Part shown: positions 1 through 12,330 of the stretch, one piece after another
Position numbering within the stretch: position 1 is the stretch's first letter
How the letters are laid out: the number at the start of each line of letters is the position of its first letter
DNA from: Orientallactaga sibirica
Lineage: Eukaryota > Chordata > Mammalia > Rodentia > Dipodidae
Assembly (NCBI GenBank): GCA_036365145.1
Contig: JAEOAD010000024.1
Location: 8,827,001-8,891,000, forward strand
Length of the DNA: 64,000 bases
Reading direction: 5' to 3'
Made by a program: the position numbers and the translations under genes
The notes under the pieces: generated by a model
The model's input: the letters and a program-made list of their open reading frames with translations, nothing else
Database searches by the model: none
What the model was told of the DNA's origin: nothing

Positions 1-3000
1 TTCTGATAGATCTTAGCCTATTTGCTTCTCTGCTTCTCTGTATAAAAACTTATACACCTTTACTTTTTGGATGAAGAGTATATTTTGCTGTGATTTTTCT
101 TAAATCCCTCCTTAGGCTGGATTGATGCCACTGCTATGTAGCCATCTTACCTGGAAGTCTCCAATTTTTACTATTTCTTTGTGCCTGAAAAGCATCAAAA
201 CTCAGTCTATCCTAAAATGATCTTAGATTTTCCCTGTCATTTTTCTCTCAATTTAACATATGTTAGACAATCAGCATTACCTGACAAATCTCCTTAGTAG
301 CATATATGGCATGTTTCCTTGTAAGTTTCATCTTGGCCATCCACTATACTTGCCTCATCTGAGACCTCTGCATGCAGCCATCCCCTTACTTAGCTCATGT
401 GGAGCAGGAGTCCTTTCTATGCAGTTGTAACCCTTCTGATTCTTTCTGAACTAGTCTTCCCAGAGCAGGAAGAAACACCTGAGAACAAATTCTAAGAGAA
501 CCAAATGAGTAATATACACATTCCATAAAAACTAGCACAGAGTATGCAAGTGTATGGATTGAGAACCAGGACTCATCTCTTGCTGAAATTGTCACAATAT
601 TTCCAAGTGTTTCAGAGGTATCAATCCTAAATTCTCCATATTGATGAAGGACATGGACATGGCACATGAGAGAAACTCAAGTGAAGATCATTGTTCATCT
701 TAGTGAAAAACTGACTGAATGGATTTATGAGTTCTTGATAGTCTCACAGAAAGAAATATTGAATATCTAGATGCTAATAAGGGAGACACAATCAGTAAGC
801 CAATTTGTGATGTTAACAAGTGATCAGAATAGAAATCTCTAAGAGAAGAAAATGATATGTGTGATTTAAAATTTTAAATTGTTAATGATTCCATCTATAA
901 CCTATGTGACTAGGATATTAAAATTATATTGAGACTCATGATAAGGCATGACAGAAATTATATTTAATATCAATTACTTACTTAAAGTTAACACTTTAAC
1001 TATTTTGTTCCATCTTACTTAAAGATTTCTGCATAAAATCATAGTGTGTCACATGCACATACCATTAGGTGCATACTTAAATTTAGGATTTTCAAAGCCC
1101 TTGTGTAAAAGTGATAGAAAAGCTATTGCTTGCAAGTCTGACTCAAATGTACTGTGGTTTAAAGCTTGAGTTTTTGTTTCCCTTTGAATTCAACTCACTT
1201 TCCTTTAGCTGAGGAAGGTATTGTCAGACTCTATATAAGTGAATAGCAAAAAAATACTGCCCTGAATTTAATGCAGATCAAAACAGTTTTTGTTATCATG
1301 ACTTTACATTTCTTCAGTAGCGCCTGTTAAAAAGCAAGTATCTCTAAACTGACTGAGAAGGGTCTCAAAAGTCTCTCAATTCAGATCAGACTGAATGAAA
1401 CCTTATCACACCATCAGGGAGCATTTTTTCTTTTTTCTGTGGATGGCATTATGTGGCTTCTTCTCTGTGTTTGCCATTAATGAATTCCCTGTACTAGAAG
1501 TGAGATTATACATTATTTGAATACCAAGTTGTTCTCATGCATAAAACTAGGATATGGGGAGGAGGGAAAACAGCTTCACTGTGAATGCAAGGAGACACTT
1601 AAGTGGCTGTCAGGTGTCCCTCAGCTGAACAAAATCTTTTCTGTGTGTCCCCTGGGAAGTTTTGAACATTCCTTTGGAAATGAAAATGTTTTTCTTCCCA
1701 CTCCTACTGCTTTTCTTTGAAGCCCACATACAAGACATTATTCAAAGAATGAATAATCCTAAAAATCCTCCTGGGGGATCAACCTGCTGCATACTGAATA
1801 GAATGCCAGGCTGAAGTCAGAATGAAGTAGCTTTCTGTAAATAGCTGTTGTACTTTTTAAAAAGTTAAAGAGAAGATTTGTTTCACATTGTGTGCTGTGT
1901 TGATTTCACCCTTACAATGCCAATTTTTAAAGACATCTGAGGCTTCTAGGTCATTAGTTGTATTTTATAAACAACTCATATCTCATTTCAACTTCACATT
2001 TTTGCTATTCTATGCTATTAACTAATTTTCAAAGGCCTCATAAAGGTATGCATATATTACATGAAATTGACTAGATAACTAGAGACTGAGTTTATGTTTA
2101 GGGGAATGATAAAAAAGGCAATCAAATCAAATCTAAACAATGCTATTTTAAAAAGAGAAATGATTCTCAGCAACCTAAACTTCATAAGAATTATAACAAA
2201 ATGGGGACATGTTCACTCTTGTCAAATACAGGTTGCTTGCATTTGAGATTATGTTTCTTATAATGTACAAGGAAAACAATCTAAAATATATTTAGAAGTA
2301 AATAGTTATAACCCCAACTGATGATGAATGTGTTTAATTACTGAAAATACTGAAATATTTGTTTTAAAAAATGTTCTTCCAAGGTCTCAAAAATTTTCTA
2401 GCACCTCAAATTAGTCACACAACCCATTTGCAGCCAGGTCCTAACCCTGTTCCTACTTTGTTTTATATGAATGTGGTATATTATACATTTCTTATTTTCC
2501 ATTGCTTGTTGGCTACATCTTCAAAAAACCCAAGGAATGGAATAAGGAGAACTGTACAGATTTTTCAGGAATTTATGTCGATTCCATATTAGCATGGGCT
2601 TGAAAACATAATGGCGTGACTTACAGGAAGTACTTTTATCTCCCCTTTTAGGCTAATTGTGTGATCTACTTTAGACTTTTGTCATAACATCTCCATATTA
2701 CTGGCTTGGAAAAAATTTATGGCTGCTGGAGATGGTGATGATCCTAGTGCTAAGAAAGCAGGAAATGTACAATGTATAGGAAATTAATTACATTTGCTAT
2801 TTTGGCCACAAGATTTTATTGGAACATCTCTGGAATCCAGGTTCAGGTTTGGAGCTTTACTGTCCTGTATTCTTTATTATTTTCAGTTATTAATATATTT
2901 TCTATTTTAACAAATATATATTTATATATACATCATATATATGATACATATGTGTATGTGGAGATATATATATATATATATATATGGTCAAATATATAAA

Positions 3001-3560
3001 AATAGAGTAATGAGTGAGCCACAAACATTTTATTCTATATTCAAGCAAAAGAACAATTTAAACATTTAAATAAATTTATAAGCTAATGACAGTGATAATA
3101 AGGCAGGTCATGGCAAAAGGACAGTTAGAATTTAATTTGGTATGGCTCACAGAAGACACATTTGCTATTGTAATATCTGATATGAGACTTAGATAAAAAG
3201 ATTACTAATTATGTGGAGATTTTAGAGAAATATGTACTCTCACCTATAATATGTAGGAAACATTCACATCCATGCATCATAATCATGAAGAAGTAGTGAA
3301 TGCTAAAGGGCCTTGGAAGAAATAAACTAACACTGTTCAAAGAACAAATAGAAAATCAATATGGCTGAGATAACTTGTTAGTGGTACTATGAAACAAAGC
3401 CAGGGTTATACTGGACTTTTCCACTAAAATAAGACTTTTGAGACCTATTTTAATTGCAGAGGACATCATTTGTCATGGTTCTATGGAAAGAGTATAGACC
3501 AGCTTGAGTGCAAGCAAGAATAAGGCAGAGAGATGAGGCAGGTGTTGCTGCACTGCAAGG
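1..3560. other. AT-rich DNA, no recognised gene
   Basis: I see no gene or clear interspersed repeat here. Open frames are short and lack homology signals, codon bias or splice context. A (TA)n tract lies at about 2,963-2,985. Old, highly diverged repeats may be present but cannot be recognised by eye. Confidence 0.5.
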
Positions 3561-3566
3561 AAGTTA

Positions 3567-4060
3567 ATGGAGGAGATAGCAAGAAGTGGTCTGTTTTTTT
3601 ATTCTACTGGTAGAGCCTGTAAAACTATCTGTCAGATTCCCAACAAGTACAATGGAAAAAGAAGTTTTGAAGAGTGCTACTTCCATGGTGAATCTGATAA
3701 TCCAGAACTAGCCTGTAGGAGACAGACCCATGGATACTCAACACTTACCAAAGCAGAGATTCAGAGGCTCCTAAGAGTTCATCACTGAAGTCGACTTAAA
3801 ACTCACCTACCATGGCTCAGGAGTTTTGCAGAAGAGGTGGTGGAAAGATTGTAAGAACCACAGATTGAGACATCATGCCCAGAAACATTCCCTCCCAGCG
3901 AGAAAAAACTGACTGTTTTTCCCACAATGTATCACCTACAATCCCATGGGGAATACCGTGACTCTAGCAGAATGCAGACAGGGACAAAAGAAAATAGGGT
4001 ACCAACACATTATATGTCCATGCAAAATATGTTGTTAATAATAATACTATTTTTTAAATA
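3567..4060 (+). repeat. L1 3' UTR fragment
   Basis: The stretch around 3,765-3,990 (cctaagagttcatcactgaa, then a 'catggctcagg..ttttgcagaagagg' motif and 'attccctccc') closely matches the reverse complement of 22,240-22,540 in this window. That second copy lies downstream of L1 ORF2 coding sequence on the minus strand. I therefore read both as the 3' UTR of the resident L1 family. The segment ends in an A-rich run near 4,050-4,070. The 73-codon open frame inside it looks like chance. Confidence 0.55.
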
Positions 4061-4069
4061 AAATGAAAA

Positions 4070-4745
4070 ATTTTAAAAATGTTAAAAAATAAAAAGTAAT
4101 AAGATGCAAAAAATGAGTGTTTTTCTGCATCATTATTTCAATTCTGCAATTAGGAAAGAAGCTGACACAGAAGGTTGGAGGGGCATGGAGTGACTTCGGC
4201 AATATAGGAAAAGAAGGTGTTGTTTTGCCATCTAGAAGAGTAAAAATGATGAAATAAATCCAAATGAAACTCCTATTATAATTTTCCAATGATATGACAG
4301 TAAAATGTCATTTTTCCTGTTATAACTACTTCAATTATGTAGGTTTTCCTTTCTCTTCTCTTTCTGTCTTCCTCTTCCTTTCCTTCCCTTTGTTTTGTGC
4401 TCCTCTTTTGGTTCTTGTACAAATTCTAGATAATGGTGATTTAATCAATCAAAAATAATACCACTGCACTAACTTACCATCTGTCCAATATGAATCAAAT
4501 GGCTGTGAAGTTCCAAACTTTCTCTAGGAAACTAATTTCAAATGATGATGCAAAATTAAGAGGTCCATTGTAAATGTCAATGACTGCATCAGAGACACTG
4601 CTAGTCATGTAGGTTCTCCACTTTCATCCTCTCCATGGCCCAACAGTAGCCAAACCAAGTAGACACCACCCAATCATGTACAGGATATGTTTGCCAAGAA
4701 TCTCCAAATATTATCCAGTTCTCAGTGAATTGTTCTTTTCAAATT
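4070..4745. other. AT-rich unique DNA
   Basis: Nothing recognised. A short pyrimidine-rich stretch lies at about 4,340-4,390. Confidence 0.4.
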
Positions 4746-4750
4746 ATCAA

Positions 4751-5065
4751 TGTGGTGGTTTCCACAATATATTCAGTGTTTTATTAGTTTGTAGTTTGTA
4801 TCTGCAGCCACCTGGTTGGAGGTGTTGTCACTGGGTGGATTTTAGGGTCCTGCCCTTGAGGTGTAGTGGTGGGTTGGAAATGCCATTCTAAAGATATGCA
4901 AAGTGTGCCTAGTTGGAATTCCTGAAGTGTGATGTGTGGTGTGCCTTTTGGGTTAAGCAGGACCAGCTTCTTCTTCCATTATGGAACTTCCCCTGGACCT
5001 GTAAGATTACATAACTGTACCTGGTTTGGAAGTTTATCTCTGTGAAATAGAAGCTGTCTGCTACA
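4751..5065 (+). repeat. 5' LTR of MaLR-type element
   Basis: It begins tgtggtgg and ends ctgctaca. It shares the blocks caatatattcagtgtttta, aagatatgcaaagtgtgc and 'gaagctgtctgctaca' with the LTRs at 6,299, 7,247, 46,989, 58,265 and 60,375. It lacks the AATAAA block that other copies carry after 'gtaagcttc'. Confidence 0.8.
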
Positions 5066-6298
5066 GAAATTGGTACCAGAATGTGGGGTGAGATTAATCT
5101 GACCATGTGGACTTTGGTCTTATGGAAGTTTTGTTTTGGAGGAATGGGCATGGACTTGGTGCTTGCAACTGAAGATGCTTTCTGGAGTGGTAAGCCAAGT
5201 TTTATGAGCTGTTATGATGACAGTTTGAGAATGCTAAGTGCAGAGAGAAGTGAACTTGGAGGCTTAGCTTATGAACTTTCTAAGGGGATGGGAAAATGCC
5301 AGAGGACTTTGTTGGAACTGGGCTACTGGGATAAGGGATGGTTATGTTCTGCTTTCCATGCCCATAGAGTTTGATCAAAGTTAAATTTGTAATGGACTGA
5401 TGTGCTTGGCTAAAATATTGGACTGGGAAATTTAAGATGTTAAGTTGGAAAACCTCAAGCAAGTTAAAATTCCAGGCACTGAAACTGGTTGTATGTTGCT
5501 GAAGCTGCTACTGTGAAACATATTAGCAATCTTATGGAAGATGGCTCAATTGCTTTACATTAAAACAATGGAGAGGATGCCTGAGTAAAAACTGTTCAAA
5601 ATGCAAACTCTTTTGGAAAGAGTTTGCTAGAGAAGGAACCTGCTTTGCAAAGTTATGATTTATTTCATCTCTAAATTAAGAAAAGGACTATGTCCTGCAC
5701 ACCTGGTATGAGTTTTGGAAGCATTAAAAATCCATGGAGTGGTCATGAATTGCACACCATTCCAGGACCAACTACTGAGATGTGGCATGAGCCAGGGCAT
5801 CATGCCATGATAGATGGAAGAACCTTTGGAAGGTGAACCAAGGTTTGCATGAAGACCTGAAAATATTTTGGATATACCAGGACTGTGAAATGGCTACCAT
5901 AGAGTGCACTATTGGCTTGGGATGGGACTTTTCCCTGGTTACTCTGCCCAGCTGGAGAGGTGGAATTAGAAAATCTGGAGATTGTCATTCTTTGGTGTAT
6001 TAGACCTGAACTGCAGAAGTTTGATTGTTTGATGGTGGTTGAGTTTGCATTGTTCTAGTCTCTCCTTGATATCCCTTATACCACTTGAAAATGTTTATTC
6101 TCTGCCTTTATAGGTTGAAAGTGTTTAACTTGGTTGATTTCACAGGGCTCACAGCTAAGAGACAATTTTAAATCTCAGATGAGACTTGGGACTTTGGAAC
6201 TATCTTAAGTTAGTAAAGACTGTGAGGATCTTTGAAATTGGACTGTGTACAATTTACAATGTGTGATGGTTCTGAATCTATTGGGGCTAGGGGTGGAA

Positions 6299-6649
6299 TG
6301 AAGTAATTTTAATAGATGGCCTCAAATATATTCAGTGTTTTATTAGTTTGTAGTTTGCATCTGCAGCCAGTTGGCTGGAGGTAGTGTGTCACTGGGTGGA
6401 TCTTAAGGTGTGGTGGTGGTTTGAGATTTTAATCTAAAGATATGCAAAGTGTGCAAAGCTGGAGTTCCTGAGTTATCTTGTGCTGTATGGCTTTTGGCTT
6501 CTCTCTGTGTTTGGTCCTGTGAAGTTAGACCAGCTTCTTCTGCCATTATGGAATTTCCTCTGGATCTGTAAGCTTCAATAAATCCCTTCCTCCATAACTG
6601 TGCCTGGTCTGGAATATCATCTCAGCAAACCTGAAAGCTGTCTGCTACA
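6299..6649 (+). repeat. 3' LTR (first copy) of MaLR-type element
   Basis: The LTR runs from tgaagtaatttt to ctgctaca (351 bp). It contains a polyadenylation motif in gcttcaataaatcccttcc at about 6,570. Immediately after its last base comes L1-type unit sequence rather than unique flank. Confidence 0.8.
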
Positions 6650-6820
6650 GAGGATCATGCTAGCCTGCTGGCCTGGGTATGAGTTGCCTGCAGGAAGTGC
6701 TGGAGGATCTGGACTGCACACTGTGGTCATGGCTGGGTTGAGATCTGATGGTGAGAAAGCCCAGGGAGGAAGAAGAAATGCTAGCCTGCTGTCCTGAGTA
6801 TCCTTAGCCTGCAGGTAGTG
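6650..6820 (-). repeat. L1 5'-region tandem units between LTR copies
   Basis: The sequence (gctagcctgctggcctg, gcctgcagg, ctgtggtcatggctgggtt) matches the reverse complement of 57,990-58,264. There too it directly abuts the end of a MaLR LTR at the same base. It appears to hold about one unit fewer than the 58-kb copy. Confidence 0.7.
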
Positions 6821-6822
6821 TA

Positions 6823-6942
6823 GGCTTATGATTTCTCTTCCACTTATTGGACCTGTGAAAGCAGGGCAGGCCATGGAACTTCTTCTGCCATCTGTGCCTG
6901 GTTTGGAAGTTTATCTCAGTGAACCTTAAGCTGTCTACTACA
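6823..6942 (+). repeat. Partial MaLR LTR 3' portion
   Basis: It resumes LTR sequence from the ggcttctctctgtgt block to the terminal ctactaca. The part between 'ttctgccat' and 'ctgtgcctgg', which includes the AATAAA region, is deleted. Confidence 0.6.
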
Positions 6943-7246
6943 ATAAATAAACTAAAGTTTCAGGGAATCAATTGGTCAGTGATAAGGTTATTTTGTGTTA
7001 GCCCTGATTCCTCCATATTACTTGCTGCTGTTACTTTTTGAGAAAGAAGAGAGATATATATTGCATTTGTGGTAAGGATCTAAACTATTTTTTTTCAGAT
7101 ATTTACACAAAGAAAATAGTATGATTTTATTTTTTTTTTAATTTTACTTTTCACTTTAGGGGATGGACACAATTGGAAACAAAAAGAATGAGTCCTATTC
7201 CTACTGTTTACTTTCTAAAGGAAAGGAGTTGTTGGCTATCTTTTTC

Positions 7247-7576
7247 CCAATATATTCAGTGTTTTATTAGTTTGTAGTTTGCAGCTGCAGCCACCTGGCT
7301 GGAGGCAATGTCAATGGAGGATCTTAAGGTGTGTTGGTGAGTTTAGGATTTCAATCTAAAGATATGCAAAGTGTGCCTATCTGGAGTTCCTGAAGTGTGC
7401 TGTGCTGTGTAGTTTTTGGCTTCACTCTCTGTGTTTGGTCCTGTGAAGGCAGGCCAGCTTCTTTGTCATTTTGGAAATTCCCTTGGATCTATAAGCTTCA
7501 ATAAATATCCCTTCCTCCTTATCTGTGCCTGGTCTGGAAGTTCATCTCAGTGAAGCTGAAGCTGTCTGCTACAGAC
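7247..7576 (+). repeat. Solo MaLR-type LTR, 5' truncated
   Basis: Same LTR family as at 6,299. It carries the caatatattcagtgtttta block, aagatatgcaaagtgtgcc, gcttcaataaatatccc and the terminal ctgctaca. The first ~20 bases of the LTR are missing, so no target duplication can be called. Confidence 0.75.
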
Positions 7577-7637
7577 ATTATTGACATTATGGTGAGGGTG
7601 AAGAGGGCCCACATCCATGAGTGATTTCATAAACATG

Positions 7638-8095
7638 CCTCTGCACTAGTCAGACTTTTGTTGCTGTGACAGACATCTGAAAAGGCCAGCTTAAAGGAAT
7701 AAAGATATATTGTGACTCACAATTTCACTCCAGGGTTTATGGGCTCCATTGTTTGGGGATAGAGGCAAGCTAGAAAATGATGGTAGACAGCAAGTGACGG
7801 ATCACAGCTGATCAGTTAATGTGGCCCAGAAGCAGAGGGACACTCAGAAAAGGGCCAGGGATGAAATTCATTCTAAAGACATGCCACCAGTGACCTCTTT
7901 CTTAAGACCAGATCCCTTCTTTATTATTTTCTTCTAATTATTCAGTTATCAATTGGAACATCCACTCATGTTGTCCCAGCTTACACAATCTTAGCAGTTG
8001 CACATCCCCTTTCTTAACACAACTGCATTGGAAACCAAGCCTTCAACATATGGTCCTTTTGGGGGACTCTTCCTATAGAAATTAATCAATATCAG
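7638..8095 (-). repeat. Old MST/MLT1-like LTR
   Basis: On the minus strand the layout resembles mammalian MST/MLT1 LTRs. The plus strand reads 'ctagtcagacttttgttgctgtgac' at the LTR end, then an 'aataaagatat..tgtgactcacaatt' block, then 'gatcccttc'. It is too diverged to name exactly and no target duplication is visible. Confidence 0.45.
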
Positions 8096-8741
8096 TTCCA
8101 TAAATAATCATCCATTTCAGGGGAAATTCCAGCCCTCAGCAAGCCAACTCTGGTTCTGCACAACTGGGAAGTTTGAATGAACACTTTAACCCAGGGCACA
8201 TTCAAGTAGATGGCATGAAATCCACGATCTAACTAAAAAGGGTGCCAGTCCACTGGAGAGAATTTTCAGTTTCTCTGACACGTTGCAGCGATGCATTCAG
8301 GCAGCTAACCTTCTTTCTAGCTCTTGATTGGCCATGCTTTGTCACAAATGGTCATTAATGACAACAGTCTTCCAACAAAGCCAGCTACATTTCAGCACTT
8401 CTCTCCATCAATCCTGACTGGAACCAAGAGGTACAAATGGACAGCTGAATGCTTATTCTATCCTCCACCACTGAGGACTCCATGCTCCCATGCTGCTCCC
8501 TTAGAATACGGGATAGCAAATGATCAGACAACCTTCTTGCCTGGGGTATCTTCTCCAGGTTTTAGAACATCCATGATTTATTGGGAACATTACACAATGG
8601 CAACACGTAATGCTTTGCTGTTCTTTCAAAGTGATAACTTTTTAATGTGCTGGTTATTTGTCTTGTTTGGACAAGGGTGCTTATTTATGAATGCTTTCCC
8701 AAGACTAGATCAAGGAGCCCGTGTGCTATAGATGAATCAAT

Positions 8742-8783
<42 letters not shown>

Positions 8784-9160
8784 AAACAAATGACACACAT
8801 CTATCTGCAAGACACTTTTACTATGACCTAGTTAGGGCTGTAGTTTTTCACCTTCAGAATGTTTTCTTAGTGTTTATGATCATTAGGATTTGAGACCTCG
8901 CATCTGCAAGTTTTTATGCTGCTGGTTATTTGAGAAGGATACTATGTATTGGCAGCACAAACCAAACATCAGAGAGCTGTTTTTAGAACTCTTTTCTTCT
9001 CTATTTTTATTAGTAACCTTGCAGCTCAGTAGGAGAGGTCCCCTGTGTGAATTGACAGTGTGCTGATGCTGTGGTGTGAAATTGCAGAGTGTAACTTTGC
9101 CCAGAGGAATTCTGCAGTCTGGAGTTGAACTTTGATAAAAATGAATGGATTATTTCTCCC
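8096..9160. other. Unique DNA with a CA microsatellite
   Basis: No recognised gene. A 135-codon open frame at 8,324-8,731 has no domain, splice context or bias that I can support. A (CA)n run of about 38 bp lies at 8,744-8,781. Confidence 0.4.
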
Positions 9161-9164
9161 CAGT

Positions 9165-9420
9165 GGGGGTAAAAAAGCTGAATGGCCTGGTATGCAAGGC
9201 ATTAGACCATGAGTCAGAAGTCATAGCCTTGTCACTTACTTGCTGTGTGACCTTGGGCAAACCAATTAACTTCTCTGTGCCTCAGGTTCTCCATCTGTAT
9301 AATGAAGACCATGATTCCCACCTAAAAAGGAAGGTGGAAGGATTAATGAGGCAATGTCTGCAAAACACATTAAGCTCCATGGAAGAGAGGTGCTCTGTAA
9401 TTACAAGCCATTATCACTAG
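9165..9420 (+). repeat. MIR SINE
   Basis: The conserved MIR core is plain: cttacttgctgtgtgacctt, gggcaaaccaattaac, 'ctctgtgcctcag' and 'catctgtataatgaa', then the 'ggattaatgag' block. MIR is an ancient tRNA-derived SINE shared by mammals. A 91-codon open frame across it is incidental. Confidence 0.9.
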
Positions 9421-10815
9421 ATTTAAAAGACAGGAAAATGGAACCATTATTTTATCTTTTCTTGCAGGAGTTATTTCAATAGAAACTGTATTTGGTAGAA
9501 TCTTAAAGTTGAATAGCTTATTTAAAATATTTTAAATTTTGAGAGACTTTCTTAATTATACAAAATATCAGATTTTAAATAGAAGAGATGTGAAAATGAA
9601 GGCAATTCTGCGTATTGGCAGAATGCAAATCAGTAAATATTGAGCCTCACATAGCTTCTGATTTATGCCAATGCCAAGATAGGCTGAGCCTAATTTATCT
9701 CAGGCTGCAAGTTATCTATTTGACCCTTGAGCCTTAAAAGACCTTTTCTAGTAAACTAATGTTCCTCCCTCCTTCTCTCTGTCCCTCCCCCTTTTCCTCC
9801 ATTCTTTTCTTCCTTCCCATCCTTTCTTTTCTTTTAAAAGCAAAATAGCCTTTTACATCACCTTAATAGTTTTTGTCTAATTTAACTGCATTTTTATTTT
9901 ATTTTCTATGGCAAAGATTGTAGTTACTTTGCAAATCACATAAATTTTCATGTGCTTCCAAACAGTTACAAGTTCATATGACCATCTCAATGATAAATAA
10001 ATCTGTTATTTTCCATTATTCTTCTCTGGTTCATATTTTACAAAATTTATTTTGAGTATGAATTTCATATCATTTTTTTAGAACTTTTGTTATTGCAAAG
10101 TCTAAACCGTAAAGAAAATCAGTTAGTATGAGCTTGGTACCAGAAACTTCTCTTGACATTGTTAGTTCCTGAAACATCCAGTTGCTTAGTTAATGTACTA
10201 AAAGCCTGAAAAGCAAGTTGGAGAGTTAATTCTAGCACATCTCCACCCCCCACTTCAGTGTTGTTATGTTTGTTCTGCCAGTGTGAAGAGTGGCAAGTGG
10301 GTATTTCAGACGTTTCATAGCATTTGACACATTTAATAATCCCAAGAGCCATGTTAAATATAATTATGTCCTTTTTGATAAAAAAAGAAATAATTCACAG
10401 AAAGTACCATGTGGCTTACAGTTAAGGATCTCACCATTGGCCTTGGACAGACAAGAGATTGAATACAATAATATTCATGATATGTATGTACTTTAAAATT
10501 TGAATGAGGTTTATATAAAATAATGTGTAATGACTGGGTGCTGAATATAATGTCATATATGTTTAAAAATTCATAACTAATGCTGTCCAGGTTGTGAATA
10601 AGATTTGGTTGTAGTCGATATTATTATTTATTATTTTAGGAAACACTTCTCATAGAAAGAACTACAATTTCAAAGTGAGATTTTCCAAAGCCTAAGTTCT
10701 AAATATTCATAAAATATTTAGTTATGTATTCAGAATGAATAAAGCAATCCTTAGTTAAAAACAAGAAAAAAAAAAGGTATGTAATCTCCATGTTTCCTTT
10801 TCATTTTCATTTCTG

Positions 10816-10955
10816 GTAGACAAAACTACATGCAATTATCTTCCTTATGATAGCTTAAGATTACATACAGTTTACTTCTTTCTCATAGCTAAGGCTATAT
10901 ATGCAATTATCTTCTTTTCCAGTAACTGAGGCTACATGCAGTCATTGGGTAAATT
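10816..10955. repeat. ~35-bp imperfect tandem repeat, four units
   Basis: Four diverged units start near 10,816, 10,851, 10,886 and 10,922. Each has the pattern 'tagc(t)aag.ctacat.caattatcttctttt'. Units 1 and 3 are closest to each other. This looks like a small decayed minisatellite. Confidence 0.6.
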
Positions 10956-12280
10956 TCTAAATGAGAATTTTGCTTTAATGGTTATATAGGTACATGGGTA
11001 TGTGTGTTTTAATTACTTAAATATATGTATATCTCAAGGGAAAATTGAAATGATTGATTTTACTAATCAACAATAATCTGCTTGATGAAGCCTGACAATA
11101 GGTTAGATAATTAGTTCATTTATCCATTTTCTCACTCTTGGAATAATGCTTTAAGGATTTACTGGCACTCACACTAGTAAGATACAAACTCTATGAAACT
11201 GATTCTACTTTTATTTTCTCTGAATCTGTAACTGCTTAGCACGTCCTGAACATTGAGAATTTTCAAGACCATTCAATTGTTTTCTGAGTAGCACCTACCC
11301 AAGAGATAATTAGTTACTATTCTAAAGCTAATACAAAGTAAAAAGACAAAGGTATCAATACCATATAGTACATAGAGGTGTGGCTTTCAGAGTGTAGCAG
11401 TTAATCAGATTTATTTGTGGTTTTGAAATAAAATTTAAAGAGAAATAATTCAAGTTGATAAGTTGAATTTAGACAAGAAGAGGAGAGGATGCATGTGGTG
11501 ACATTGTACAGGAGAAACGAACATTATTTATCTATGCCAAGTTCTATATTTTAGAGACATTTCTCCATTCTTCCATGTCTATTTCAAGACACTATTACAA
11601 GTAGGAAAATTTAATTTGTAGGAAATAAAGTAATTTTAAAAAAAAATACTTGAATTAGTCAGCTGTCAGTTTGGCTATACAAACCTGAAAAAATGGGCTG
11701 TGGGGCTTGGAAGTCAGTAAGAATCAAGGAAGAATAAAATGTGCTCAGACAGGTTCACTGGTCTCCCAGGTTTTTAACCAATTCCTAAAGGGTCAGGCTG
11801 GCCAGGTTTAGGACTTTACTCTCAAGGACAATGAAGACTCAGCCCTTCAGTGCACATTCTGTGCATTATAGTATTTCCTTGGAATTCGTTCTTTTCTTAA
11901 GACTTTCCTGGTAACATTGGATAAGCATAGTTTGTTATGAAATCAGAAAGTTCCTAGTTCAATTCCTGAAGATTAGAGAGGTTTGTCCTTGGGAGCTTCT
12001 CAAAACCTTCTGAATTTCACTGTCTGCATCTATGAGGTTTGCTAGTATGATTTATCTTTTATTATTTCATGAAGACTAGAAATAATGCATGATAAAAATT
12101 GATGAATAATTTATTAAGCAAAGATAATATAATTTTCTACTTAGCATAATTTGGAGGATTAAATAGATAGGTTAAGAGTGACAGTCATTTGGATATTAAG
12201 GTGCTGCAAATAATACCACTATTACATAAAATTGGTTGTACATATTCCCACAAGTATATATGTAATATATGTACCATATA

Positions 12281-12330
12281 TAAAAAAAAAAAAAAAAATA
12301 TTTCATACACACACACGTGTGTGTGTGTGG
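12281..12330. repeat. Poly-A and CA/TG palindrome
   Basis: An A-run is followed by an alternating CA tract that switches to GT at a central acgt (12,307-12,326). The result is a self-complementary purine-pyrimidine stretch. Confidence 0.7.

Larger units (their letters stand above)
4751..6942 (+). mobile_element. MaLR-type LTR retrotransposon, complete but chimeric at its 3' end
   Basis: Two related LTRs (4,751-5,065 and 6,299-6,649) flank about 1.2 kb of non-coding internal sequence. The internal part opens with ttggtaccagaatgtggggt at 5,070, the hallmark start of non-autonomous ERVL-MaLR internals. A purine-rich tract (6,282-6,298) precedes the 3' LTR. The element does not stop at the 3' LTR: 6,650-6,820 is L1-type tandem-unit sequence in reverse orientation, and 6,823-6,942 is a second LTR 3' portion with an internal deletion. 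The outer flanks (atcaa at 4,746-4,750, ataaa at 6,943-6,947) match at 4 of 5 bases, so the whole composite seems to lie within one 5-bp target duplication. No gag, pol or env coding is visible, as is usual for MaLR. Confidence 0.75.

Noticed and set aside
5081..5374. 97-codon frame conserved at 60,105-60,359 and 62,624-62,809
   Set aside because: The shared peptide comes from homologous MaLR internal DNA, which is non-autonomous and not known to code; similarity reflects common origin, though the repeated frame is noted.
8324..8731. 135-codon open frame
   Set aside because: No domain, no splice signals at its edges and no codon or homology evidence; it fits a chance frame in slightly GC-richer DNA.
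9145..9420. 91-codon frame
   Set aside because: It lies across a MIR SINE, whose core sequence explains it.
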